Notes under the pieces: generated by a model
Told to the model about the DNA's origin: nothing
Seen by the model: the letters and a program-made list of their open reading frames with translations, nothing else
Database searches by the model: none
Shown here: one piece after another, positions 1 to 5,329 of the stretch
How positions within the stretch are numbered: position 1 is the stretch's first letter
Layout of the letters: each line of letters starts with the position of its first letter
Assembly: GCA_947593275.1 (NCBI GenBank)
Contig: CANQDN010000074.1
Coordinates: 1-6,156 of the forward strand
Source of the DNA: an uncultured Bacilli bacterium
GTDB lineage: Bacteria > Bacillota_I > Bacilli_A > RF39 > UBA660
Direction of reading: 5' to 3'
DNA: 6,156 bases
Program-made: the position numbers and the translations under genes

Positions 1-324
1 ATAACGAACACCGATTAAGTCTTTAACACGACCTCCACGAACTAAAACTACACTATGTTCCTGTAAGTTATGTCCTTCACCTGGAATATAGCAGTCTACT
101 TCTTTACCATTTGATAGTCTAACACGAGCATATTTTCTTAATGCTGAGTTTGGCTTCTTTGGTGTTTTAGTTCCGACACGAGTACATACCCCACGTTTTT
201 GAGGTCCTTTGGTATCAGTTTGTTTTCTTGTCATGACATTGTAACCTACTTGTAATACTGGAGATTTACTCTTTTTAGTCTTACTTTTTCTGTTCTTTTT
301 AACTAATTGATTAATTGTTGGCAT
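1..324 (-). CDS. rpsL: 30S ribosomal protein S12, N-terminal 108 codons (runs off the window)
   Basis: S12 is a small-subunit decoding-centre protein. It is recognised from the start MPTINQLVKKNR and the hallmark stretches PQKRGVCTRV (41-50), TPKKPNSALRKYARVRL (54-70), IPGEGHNLQEHSVVL (80-94) and RGGRVKDL (97-103). The N-terminal region has the Bacillus-type length, so residue numbers match B. subtilis S12. The gene is cut at codon 108 of an expected 135-140; the missing part lies beyond base 1. The ATG at 322-324 is preceded by a strong Shine-Dalgarno (GGGGAGG, plus-strand 331-337). Lys56 and Lys57, the classic streptomycin-resistance positions, are wild type. Residue 104 is Ile (codon ATC, 13-15), where S12 normally has Pro in KDLPGVRY. 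Downstream one would expect rpsG, fusA and tuf; rpoC is not immediately upstream. Confidence 0.97.
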   Translation of the reverse strand, partial: MPTINQLVKKNRKSKTKKSKSPVLQVGYNVMTRKQTDTKGPQKRGVCTRVGTKTPKKPNSALRKYARVRLSNGKEVDCYIPGEGHNLQEHSVVLVRGGRVKDLIGVRY

Positions 325-383
325 TTTTATCCTCCCCTCTAATTAACACACATCCTGGTGTATCAAAAGCCCTATTAAATTAA

Positions 384-402
384 GTTCTAGATAGACTAGA
401 AC
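384..402 (-). repeat. hairpin in the rpsL 5' leader
   Basis: This is a perfect inverted repeat, GTTCTAG / CTAGAAC, with a 5-base spacer. It lies in the roughly 90-base leader between the proximal promoter and rpsL. In RNA it would form a 7-bp hairpin about 60 bases upstream of the start codon. It has no U-tract, so it is not a terminator; it could be an mRNA-stability or ribosomal-protein regulatory element. Its function is unknown. Confidence 0.45.
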
Positions 403-423
403 AAACATTTAAAATGCACAAAT

Positions 424-453
424 AATATATCATTATAGTATATGAAAAGTCAA
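424..453 (-). promoter_or_regulatory. proximal sigma-A promoter of rpsL
   Basis: Reading the minus strand, a -35 box TTGACT (448-453) is followed after 18 bp by a -10 box TATATT (424-429). A TATAAT also occurs within the spacer, so the exact -10 is uncertain. Transcription would begin near 415-418 and give a leader of about 90 bases before rpsL. A short palindrome (456-470, GTTTTTTGCAAAAAC on the plus strand) sits just upstream of the -35. Confidence 0.65.
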
Positions 454-493
454 GTGTTTTTTGCAAAAACTTAATTTTTAATTGGAATATAAC

Positions 494-546
494 AAGCCAG
501 ATCACTTAAAAAGTGAATCTTAATTTACCGCGATGGCCTTAATCTT
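494..546 (-). ncRNA. structured RNA segment upstream of rpsL (second element)
   Basis: Not a known family that I recognise. A strong promoter would start transcription near 546. The first 50 bases fold as an outer stem (AAG, bulged G, CCA at 534-540 with TGGCTT at 494-499) enclosing a 6-bp hairpin, TCACTT / AAGTGA (502-507 with 511-516), with a UUU loop. The unpaired side carries a GC-rich CGCGG (528-532 region) in an otherwise AT-rich stretch. No convincing terminator follows, so it may be the 5' end of a longer rpsL leader rather than a separate small RNA. The limits given are the folded part only. A weaker possibility is a chance fold. Confidence 0.4.
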
Positions 547-552
547 AATCGT

Positions 553-581
553 ATTATACTCTGAACAACTTAAAATGGCAA
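553..581 (-). promoter_or_regulatory. sigma-A promoter driving the second structured element and rpsL
   Basis: Minus-strand -35 TTGCCA (576-581), 17-bp spacer, perfect -10 TATAAT (553-558). The start site would be near 546, some 220 bases upstream of the rpsL start codon. With the other two promoters it makes a three-promoter array aimed at rpsL. Confidence 0.7.
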
Positions 582-610
582 AATAAGGTATTTATAATAA
601 TTTTATTCTT

Positions 611-639
611 AATACAAAAGCTCTTAAATAACTTAAGAG
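611..639 (-). terminator. Rho-independent terminator or attenuator of the first RNA element
   Basis: On the minus strand a 7-bp stem CTCTTAA / TTAAGAG (633-639 with 621-627) closes a 5-base loop and is followed by CUUUUGUAUU. The stem is AT-rich and the U-tract is interrupted by a G, so termination may be partial. It would end a transcript of about 110 bases from the upstream promoter, or attenuate read-through toward rpsL. Confidence 0.6.
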
Positions 640-721
640 TTCTTATTTACAACTAGAATCATTTGTATCCCGCGCCATCTAGTGGCGGCCTCATTTACAT
701 AAAATGCATAATTTCTCATGC
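612..721 (-). ncRNA. candidate small structured RNA, family not recognised
   Basis: A near-consensus promoter would start transcription near 721, and a hairpin with a U-tract would stop it near 612, giving an RNA of about 110 bases. In 5' to 3' order it can form: hairpin A, UGCAU/AUGCA (718-722 with 705-709); hairpin B, a GC-rich CGCCA/UGGCG stem (683-687 with 673-677) with loop CUAGA (678-682); hairpin C, UACAA/UUGUA (663-667 with 648-652), whose 10-base loop contains UCUAG (653-657); and the terminator. Loops B and C are perfectly complementary over 5 bases, so a kissing interaction is possible. The GC-rich block 669-690 stands out sharply from its surroundings, which is typical of structured RNA in AT-rich genomes. 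A tiny reading frame (643-678, 11 codons, MARDTNDSSCK) has a GAGG 10 bases upstream, so a leader-peptide attenuator is an alternative. Confidence 0.5.
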
Positions 722-727
722 AATATA

Positions 728-756
728 AATATATCACACAAAACTAGCATTGTCAA
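728..756 (-). promoter_or_regulatory. strong sigma-A promoter of the candidate small RNA
   Basis: Minus-strand -35 TTGACA (751-756, perfect), 17-bp spacer, -10 TATATT (728-733). It starts only about 30 bases after the stop codon of the upstream leucine-rich-repeat gene. No open reading frame of normal size follows for 400 bases, so the promoter most likely serves an RNA or a distal leader of rpsL. Confidence 0.75.
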
Positions 757-787
757 TTAATAGTTAATTAAGGAAAAAAGCTTTAAT

Positions 788-2779
788 TTATTTTAGACTT
801 CGCATTATATCATTGGAACTTTTATATAAACTTTTTAATTCTTGAACACCGATATTTAAAGGCAAATATATGGCGTATAGTTTATTTAAGATATGGATAG
901 TAAATTGGTTACTTATACTTAAGTTTAAATAATTTGGGTTAGCATTTTTCGGGTAAGTTATACCTTCTTTTAAAAGATAATCATTAAATTCACTGGCAGA
1001 TAAAGAGCTCACTTCATTTATTTCTTTTAAAATATTATCTAATAAATGGGTATATAATTCTTTTTTAGTTTCGTCTAACAAAGGATAGTTTATTAAGTTT
1101 TGAATTTCTTTTATTAACTCATTAATGGGATTTTCTTTATTGTTTTCTTCCTTATTATTTAAAATATTAAAAGCCTCTTTAAAAGTTTCAATTAAAATAT
1201 TAGTTTTAATATATTCTAATTCTTGTTTTATTTCTTCTAAAAACTTATGTAATTTAATACGAAGATTTAATTCTAAAGCATCATAGTCATATTGGAGTCT
1301 TTCCGCATATTCTAAATTATCAGTGATAATTGATTCTAGTTTAGTTAAATATTTTTCTTTTAGTTCTAAGGAAAAATTAGAAACAATTAGTTTTATATCT
1401 TCTAAAAATTGGCTTAAGGGAGTTTGGTATTCACCTTTAATTTGCTTTTTAAATTTTTCATAATGATAAGCATAATTGGTATAGTTATTGATACTTTCTA
1501 TTAGATTTTCTTGGCTATAATTAAAGTTTATTTCTTGGTTATTTAAAGATAAAGGTAACTTTTTAATACATTCATTTAAAATATTATCAAAATAGTTATT
1601 TAGATTATTAAGTAGGATTTTATATGTCTCTAAACTTAAATTTTTTTGGGCATCTTTAATGGTAGCAATATCTAGAGTTTGGTTATCTTCTATATTAATT
1701 TTATAAGATGTTACTTGGAGGAATATTTGTAAAATGGGATTATTTTGTAATTTAGTTAAAATGGAATTTAAAGAAGAAATTAAATCATTATAGAGAACTT
1801 CTTTATTTAGAGGATCTAGTTTTAAATTGATGGATAAAGATAAAGCTTCAGGTTCATAGGCTTTTAGTTTATTTTGATAATTTGAGATGATATGGGCGAT
1901 TTCTTTTAAGATAGGATTAGTAAGAGAAGTATCCAGATTCGCGATTAATTTTAAAATCGAATTAATAATTTTAACAGAAAGATCTAAATCTAAAGATTCG
2001 GATTCTTGTTTTTCTTCGCCATAAATTACAGATGGTTTTCTATTTGTTATGGGATTTATACTTTTAAAAGTAATCTTTCTATCACTATATTTTGCTTTTA
2101 ATTTTAATTGGTCTAAAACGCTTATATTGGTATTATAAATAACCAAATTATTGACACAACTGGGGAAATCACGAATCACTTTATCTAAAAATTCAAAGGC
2201 AGAATAGTAACCTCCAAGTAAATATATTTTATCTTTATTATCAAAATTAATAATAATGGTTTCTAAATTCATGTTTCTTAACTTCGTATTTTTTATATAA
2301 TAAAAATTCTCCATAAAATCAGAAGCAAAAAACTCTAGTTCTTTTAAGGAAGTTGGAAGTGGGTGTTCAAATCCTACCCATTTAGTTTTAATTCCTTTAG
2401 ATAACTTTAATTTAGTAATTTTATTACCATATAAAATACCGGGATAAATATATTTTAAATTTAAAGGTAAATCTATTTCTTCTAAATTGTTATCTGCTAA
2501 ACAAAAATCGAGCATATTTTTTAAAGTATTAGGTAAATATACGGTTTCTAATTCTTTATGTTTTAATGATGCGGTAGCAAGAGTAATTACGCCTTCAGGA
2601 ACAAATAAATTTTTTTTATGGCCACGATATCTTCTTACAACTCCATCTTCAATTAACCATTCATCATCATCAACATTTAATTTCTTTGGTGCTTTATCAT
2701 CTTTTTTATAAGCTTTTTTTTCGAGGTTACTTTCTAAAATCTTTTCTATTTCTTCTTCAGTATAATTGTTAAATTCCAT
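788..2779 (-). CDS. leucine-rich-repeat (BspA/LRR_5-like) protein with long helical C-terminal region
   Basis: 663 residues with no signal peptide or membrane segment, so probably cytoplasmic. After an acidic/basic N-terminus (1-40), residues about 41-175 resemble BspA-type repeats: WLIEDGVVRRYRG, then LFVPEGVITLATASL, LETVYLPNTLKNM, LEEIDLPLNLKYI and ITKLKLSKGIK. Weaker strand-rich sequence continues to about 245. From about 265 to 663 it is Lys/Glu/Asn/Leu-rich and largely helical, with likely coiled-coil stretches (about 450-540 and 550-590); I recognise no domain there. LRR_5 folds generally bind proteins, but no ligand can be inferred. The ATG at 2777-2779 has AGGTGA at 2786-2791, 6 bases upstream, and its own promoter. 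It appears monocistronic. No clear terminator follows the stop, so some read-through into the RNA region is possible. Confidence 0.85.
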   Translation of the reverse strand: MEFNNYTEEEIEKILESNLEKKAYKKDDKAPKKLNVDDDEWLIEDGVVRRYRGHKKNLFVPEGVITLATASLKHKELETVYLPNTLKNMLDFCLADNNLEEIDLPLNLKYIYPGILYGNKITKLKLSKGIKTKWVGFEHPLPTSLKELEFFASDFMENFYYIKNTKLRNMNLETIIINFDNKDKIYLLGGYYSAFEFLDKVIRDFPSCVNNLVIYNTNISVLDQLKLKAKYSDRKITFKSINPITNRKPSVIYGEEKQESESLDLDLSVKIINSILKLIANLDTSLTNPILKEIAHIISNYQNKLKAYEPEALSLSINLKLDPLNKEVLYNDLISSLNSILTKLQNNPILQIFLQVTSYKINIEDNQTLDIATIKDAQKNLSLETYKILLNNLNNYFDNILNECIKKLPLSLNNQEINFNYSQENLIESINNYTNYAYHYEKFKKQIKGEYQTPLSQFLEDIKLIVSNFSLELKEKYLTKLESIITDNLEYAERLQYDYDALELNLRIKLHKFLEEIKQELEYIKTNILIETFKEAFNILNNKEENNKENPINELIKEIQNLINYPLLDETKKELYTHLLDNILKEINEVSSLSASEFNDYLLKEGITYPKNANPNYLNLSISNQFTIHILNKLYAIYLPLNIGVQELKSLYKSSNDIMRSLK

Positions 2780-2802
2780 ATTAATTCACCTAGATAAAGG
2801 GT

Positions 2803-2831
2803 ATAATAACATATTTTATTATAATCGTCAA
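2803..2831 (-). promoter_or_regulatory. sigma-A promoter of the leucine-rich-repeat gene
   Basis: Minus-strand -35 TTGACG (2826-2831), 17-bp spacer, -10 TATTAT (2803-2808). The start site near 2796 would give a very short leader of about 17 bases containing the AGGTGA ribosome-binding site. Confidence 0.7.
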
Positions 2832-2885
2832 TTTAAAAAAAGAAGTGTTATATAAATAATTTATAAATATTTTTTTGGAAATAAG

Positions 2886-2939
2886 AAAAAAGAGCTGTTA
2901 ACTCATATATTAAATTTTAGTCAAATAAATTAAGCTCTT
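2886..2939 (-). terminator. terminator of the DUF1848 gene, overlapping its last codons
   Basis: Minus-strand AAGAGCT (2933-2939) lies inside the last codons of the gene. It pairs with AGCTCTT (2890-2896), and the arm runs into six consecutive U (2886-2891). The loop is long (36 bases, with UAA/UUA able to extend the stem), so it is less compact than a textbook terminator. The placement between two independently promoted genes supports the call. Confidence 0.6.
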
Positions 2940-3849
2940 GGTAGGGTTTTAACCAACTTTTTTCTTGGGAAGTAGTTATTTTGTCAGCATTTTCGAGATT
3001 ACCAATTAAAAAGGGAGAATTAGGATCATGTTTTTTTACGTTTTCTTGGACTAATTTGGGATTAGCGTTGGCATAGCAATATTTACATAAATGAAGGCAG
3101 GTATTATAAGAGCCAATATCATTACCCATTAGGCAGTTACATTGAAGTCTTTTGCTATTATTTTTGGGAGCGTTTATGGGGTGGCCGATTGCTTTTTCGA
3201 TTATTTCTTTACTCATACAGCCGGTTATGTCGACATAGTCTTTTAGATATTCTTGTTCACAACAGGAATGGATGGTAATATTGTTTTCTTTACCGATTTC
3301 GCTAAAGGATTTAACGATTTGGATTTGTTCTTCTTTGGTTGGGGGTCTTAGATCTGGGGCGTTTCTTTTTACTTTGGCATATAGATCTATAAAACTAATA
3401 GTACAATCTTCGGTGTAACCTTTTAATTCACTTAATAATTTTTTAAAACATTTAATATGCATGGCTACATCAAATTGGGCATTGATAAATATGGGGTCAT
3501 AACGAATGGCGACGGCTTTTTTGCCTAAGTGTTCGGATAATTTTTTAAAGTCATTAATAACTTGTTTTTTATCGGGAACGTTTGGTTCGATATCTTTACC
3601 ATAGGGAGTAATTGTTATAAACCAAAATTGTTTAAATTGGTCTAATTCTTTTAAGTGAGGAATTAGGGGATGAGGGTTTTTGGTGCAAAAGGCTAAACAG
3701 TCTACTACTTCAGGGTTTAGATAATATTTTGTTACTTGATTTCTATAATAGGGATTTCTAACATAGACATAGCCTTCTTTTATTCTATTTAATAACCATT
3801 TAGAGTAAAAAGCAGGTATGTCGGTACGCATTCCAGTGTTTATGATCAT
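2917..3849 (-). CDS. DUF1848 family protein with radical-SAM-like cysteine cluster
   Basis: 310 residues, full length for the DUF1848 family (PF08902), whose function is not established. Family features visible: an N-terminal RTDIPAFYSKWLLNRIKEGYVYVRNP block (8-33), WFITITPYG (76-84), the central AIRYDPIFI (114-122), and a Cys-rich C-terminus. The C-terminus has C196 C197, C211, C237-x-C239, then C251-xxx-C255-xx-C258. This last spacing, CX3CX2C, is the one used by radical SAM enzymes to hold a [4Fe-4S] cluster, but it sits at the C-terminal rather than the N-terminal end. An Fe-S protein is therefore likely; the substrate is unknown. ATG at 3847-3849 has GAAAGGA at 3858-3864, 8 bases upstream. 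It lies 27 bases after the small membrane-protein gene, very probably in the same transcript. Confidence 0.88.
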   Translation of the reverse strand: MIINTGMRTDIPAFYSKWLLNRIKEGYVYVRNPYYRNQVTKYYLNPEVVDCLAFCTKNPHPLIPHLKELDQFKQFWFITITPYGKDIEPNVPDKKQVINDFKKLSEHLGKKAVAIRYDPIFINAQFDVAMHIKCFKKLLSELKGYTEDCTISFIDLYAKVKRNAPDLRPPTKEEQIQIVKSFSEIGKENNITIHSCCEQEYLKDYVDITGCMSKEIIEKAIGHPINAPKNNSKRLQCNCLMGNDIGSYNTCLHLCKYCYANANPKLVQENVKKHDPNSPFLIGNLENADKITTSQEKSWLKPYQELNLFD

Positions 3850-3876
3850 TTTAATAGTCCTTTCTTTTATTGAGGT

Positions 3877-4116
3877 TTATTTAACATTGTTATAAATTTC
3901 AAAGCCAAAAATTTCGATAATAATTCCTTCATCATAGGTTTTTTGGGGTTCTTCTTGGTCATTGGGTTTTTGAATATTTAAGCGATGGACTTTAGAAATT
4001 TTATAGGTTAGAGATTGGTATTCTATTGTTCCACCATCTTTTAAAATACTTCTTATGGGAAATAATAAAATTAGTAAAATTATAAGAACTGAAATTAGTA
4101 TTGTTTTTCTTTTCAT
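3877..4116 (-). CDS. small single-pass membrane protein, conserved hypothetical
   Basis: 79 residues from the ATG at 4114-4116. A basic start (MKRK) and a hydrophobic segment at about 5-20 (ILISVLIILLILLFP) indicate an N-terminal membrane anchor with the C-terminus probably outside. The rest reads KDGGTIEYQSLTYKISKVHRL, then a polar linker and YDEGIIIEIFGFEIYNNVK. From memory this GGT-EY-LTYK-KVHRL pattern recurs in small uncharacterised Firmicute proteins; no function is known to me. An in-frame ATG at 4126-4128 would add four residues, but it overlaps the GGAGG ribosome-binding site of the chosen start and lacks its own. It is the first gene of the unit with the DUF1848 gene. Confidence 0.75.
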   Translation of the reverse strand: MKRKTILISVLIILLILLFPIRSILKDGGTIEYQSLTYKISKVHRLNIQKPNDQEEPQKTYDEGIIIEIFGFEIYNNVK

Positions 4117-4121
4117 AAAAG

Positions 4122-4126
4122 CCTCC
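4122..4126 (-). promoter_or_regulatory. ribosome-binding site that fixes the start of the small membrane protein
   Basis: GGAGG on the minus strand lies 5 bases before the ATG at 4114-4116 and overlaps the upstream in-frame ATG. This favours the shorter 79-residue protein over an 83-residue one. Confidence 0.75.
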
Positions 4127-4153
4127 ATTAATTAAGATTTGTTTTTCAATTCT

Positions 4154-4181
4154 ATTATACTATAAAATTGAGGTATCGCAA
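4154..4181 (-). promoter_or_regulatory. promoter of the small membrane protein / DUF1848 unit
   Basis: Minus-strand perfect -10 TATAAT (4154-4159) with a weaker -35 TTGCGA (4176-4181) at 16 bp. An imperfect palindrome (4147-4170, CAATTC...AAATTG) overlaps the -10 and could be an operator. No convincing terminator separates this promoter from the Fic gene upstream, so read-through from the Fic gene is also possible. Confidence 0.55.
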
Positions 4182-4226
4182 TCTTTTTATAATTTACTTT
4201 GTAATATTTTTTTATTTTGTTTCAAG

Positions 4227-5153
4227 TTACAATAGTTCTAAATATTTATTTATCATTTCAATTTCTAATTCATTAACTAGCTTAACAAAATCTGTATAAT
4301 CTCCAGTAGTATGGGCTTTATCTAAAGCATTATAATATTCTAATCTTTTTTCTTTTTTTATAATTACGGGAAGATATCCACTATTCATTAAAGATAGATT
4401 CATAACTAATCGGGAAGTTCTTCCGTTTCCATCGACAAATGGATGGATTTTAACTAATTCGCCATGTAATAATGCAGATTTAATAATTGGATGATATTTT
4501 TGCCAAGTATCATAATTAATAATTAATTTTTCCATTAATTCGGGAACAAGTAAATAATCGGGAGGGATATGTGTTGCTCCTTTTATTTTTACGTTTTCAC
4601 TTCTATATTTGCCGGCATTATCATCATCAATTTCTTTTAATACTAATTGATGAATATTTTTGATATTCCATTCAGTAATTGGTTTTTTATCGGTTACTAA
4701 ATCATCTAAGAATAATATTGCTTTTTCATGGTTAATAACTTCTAAGTGTTCTTTTAAAGATTTACCACCAATTGTAATACCTTCTAAAACAACTTGTGTT
4801 TCTCTTAGAGTTAATGTATTTCCTTCTATACCATTACTATTATAAGTCCACTCTAAATTTATAGATTCTTTTAATGATCTTAAGGTTTCTTTGGATATAG
4901 GCCTTTTGGAATTTAACGTTTTATTTAATTCATCAACTTTAACAAAATAGTTTTCTGGTAAGTCAAATTTAAATTCAGTATTATTTAATTTTATACTTCT
5001 TTTATCAGTAGGTTTATTAGCATTAATGGGAATATTCCAACTATTTCCGACTTTAATAGCGCCTTCAATTCTTCCGTCTTGTAATAATTGTCTTATTCTT
5101 CTTTCACTGATATTCCATTTTTGGACAGCTTCTTTTGTAGTCATAAATTCCAT
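4227..5153 (-). CDS. Fic-domain nucleotidyltransferase with N-terminal DNA-binding domain
   Basis: 308 residues. Fic enzymes usually transfer AMP from ATP to a hydroxyl side chain of a target protein. The core motif HPFVDGNGRTSR (237-248) has every canonical residue: catalytic H237, metal-binding D241, and the phosphate-binding GNGR with R248. SNGIEG (106-111) matches the (S/T)xxxE(G/N) inhibitory motif located N-terminal to the Fic core (class II), with E110 as the autoinhibitory Glu; no separate antitoxin gene is needed. GKYRSENVKIKGATHIPP (181-198) fits the flap that docks target peptides. Residues about 4-45 (TTKEAVQKWNISERRIRQLL...GNSWNIP) resemble a MerR/excisionase-type helix-turn-helix, suggesting DNA binding. 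The ATG at 5151-5153 is chosen because AGGTGA (5159-5164) lies 5 bases upstream; the in-frame GTG at 5160-5162 is inside that site. The target protein is unknown. Confidence 0.93.
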   Translation of the reverse strand: MEFMTTKEAVQKWNISERRIRQLLQDGRIEGAIKVGNSWNIPINANKPTDKRSIKLNNTEFKFDLPENYFVKVDELNKTLNSKRPISKETLRSLKESINLEWTYNSNGIEGNTLTLRETQVVLEGITIGGKSLKEHLEVINHEKAILFLDDLVTDKKPITEWNIKNIHQLVLKEIDDDNAGKYRSENVKIKGATHIPPDYLLVPELMEKLIINYDTWQKYHPIIKSALLHGELVKIHPFVDGNGRTSRLVMNLSLMNSGYLPVIIKKEKRLEYYNALDKAHTTGDYTDFVKLVNELEIEMINKYLELL

Positions 5154-5158
5154 TATTC

Positions 5159-5166
5159 TCACCTCT
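5159..5166 (-). promoter_or_regulatory. ribosome-binding site that fixes the Fic start
   Basis: AGAGGTGA on the minus strand, close to the AAGGAGGTGA consensus, lies 5 bases before the ATG at 5151-5153. It overlaps the upstream GTG and lies 14 bases from the next in-frame ATG (5142-5144), so 5153 is the best-supported start. Confidence 0.75.
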
Positions 5167-5172
5167 TTTTAT

Positions 5173-5201
5173 ATTATACCGACACTGGTAGTATTTGTCA
5201 A
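5173..5201 (-). promoter_or_regulatory. consensus sigma-A promoter of the Fic gene
   Basis: Perfect minus-strand -35 TTGACA (5196-5201), 17-bp spacer, perfect -10 TATAAT (5173-5178). Such a strong promoter for a potentially toxic enzyme implies tight repression. An operator-like palindrome fills the spacer. The leader is very short (start near 5166). Confidence 0.85.
5175..5192. promoter_or_regulatory. operator copy 1 (imperfect palindrome) inside the Fic promoter
   Basis: TATACCGACACTGGTAGT is an imperfect version of the perfect palindrome 34 bp away. It overlaps the Fic -10 and fills the spacer, so a bound protein would exclude RNA polymerase from the Fic gene. Regulator unknown; the Fic protein's own helix-turn-helix is the closest candidate. 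Confidence 0.7.
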
Positions 5202-5208
5202 TATATAT

Positions 5209-5226
5209 TATACCGATATCGGTATA
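5209..5226. promoter_or_regulatory. operator copy 2 (perfect 18-bp palindrome) between divergent promoters
   Basis: TATACCGATATCGGTATA is a perfect 18-bp palindrome sharing its TATACCGA and GGTA parts with copy 1. It sits 7 bp from the Fic -35 and 11 bp from the phosphoesterase -35. The two centres are 34 bp apart, about three helical turns, which suits cooperative binding. From here a regulator could act on both genes. Confidence 0.75.
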
Positions 5227-5237
5227 TTATTATGCAT

Positions 5238-5266
5238 TTGACAATATATTATATTTGTTATATAAT
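5238..5266 (+). promoter_or_regulatory. consensus sigma-A promoter of the metallophosphoesterase gene
   Basis: Perfect -35 TTGACA (5238-5243), 17-bp spacer, perfect -10 TATAAT (5261-5266). The start near 5273 gives a leader of about 57 bases, AT-rich with no recognisable riboswitch or terminator. Confidence 0.85.
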
Positions 5267-5329
5267 ATATCAAATCAAAAAGATTGTTTTAATTAAATTT
5301 TCTTATTAGTTTAAGGGGGGAAAATATAA

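Noticed and set aside
534..587. 17-codon plus-strand frame starting MALILIVLY, like a small hydrophobic toxin.
   Set aside because: No ribosome-binding site, no plus-strand promoter, and it lies antisense across a strong minus-strand promoter.
671..690. The GC-rich block resembles the vertebrate CTCF core site and a Kozak-like context.
   Set aside because: The surrounding genes are bacterial; the resemblance comes from a short GC-rich inverted repeat better explained as an RNA hairpin.
528..690. Possible T-box riboswitch, because the plus strand contains ACCGCG and GGTGG-like pieces.
   Set aside because: No full T-box sequence or specifier stem was seen, and the plus strand leads into the antisense side of the leucine-rich-repeat gene; promoters and terminator are on the minus strand.
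750..790. Possible terminator after the leucine-rich-repeat gene (AAAGCTTTTTT, and a TTAAT/ATTAA repeat).
   Set aside because: Stems are only 4-5 AT pairs and the T-run is not placed behind a stable hairpin.
2487..2711. 74-codon open frame on the plus strand.
   Set aside because: Antisense shadow within the leucine-rich-repeat gene, with no ribosome-binding site.
4190..4229. Possible Fic terminator, TTGTAA / TTACAA repeat.
   Set aside because: Large AT loop and no U-tract after the stem; read-through seems more likely.
4660..4845. 61-codon open frame on the plus strand.
   Set aside because: Antisense shadow within the Fic gene; no translation signals or recognisable protein.
5026..5309. 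Two overlapping plus-strand frames (71 and 73 codons) running through the Fic start and its promoter region.
   Set aside because: They cover operators and promoters, their composition is that of AT-rich non-coding sequence, and they lack ribosome-binding sites.
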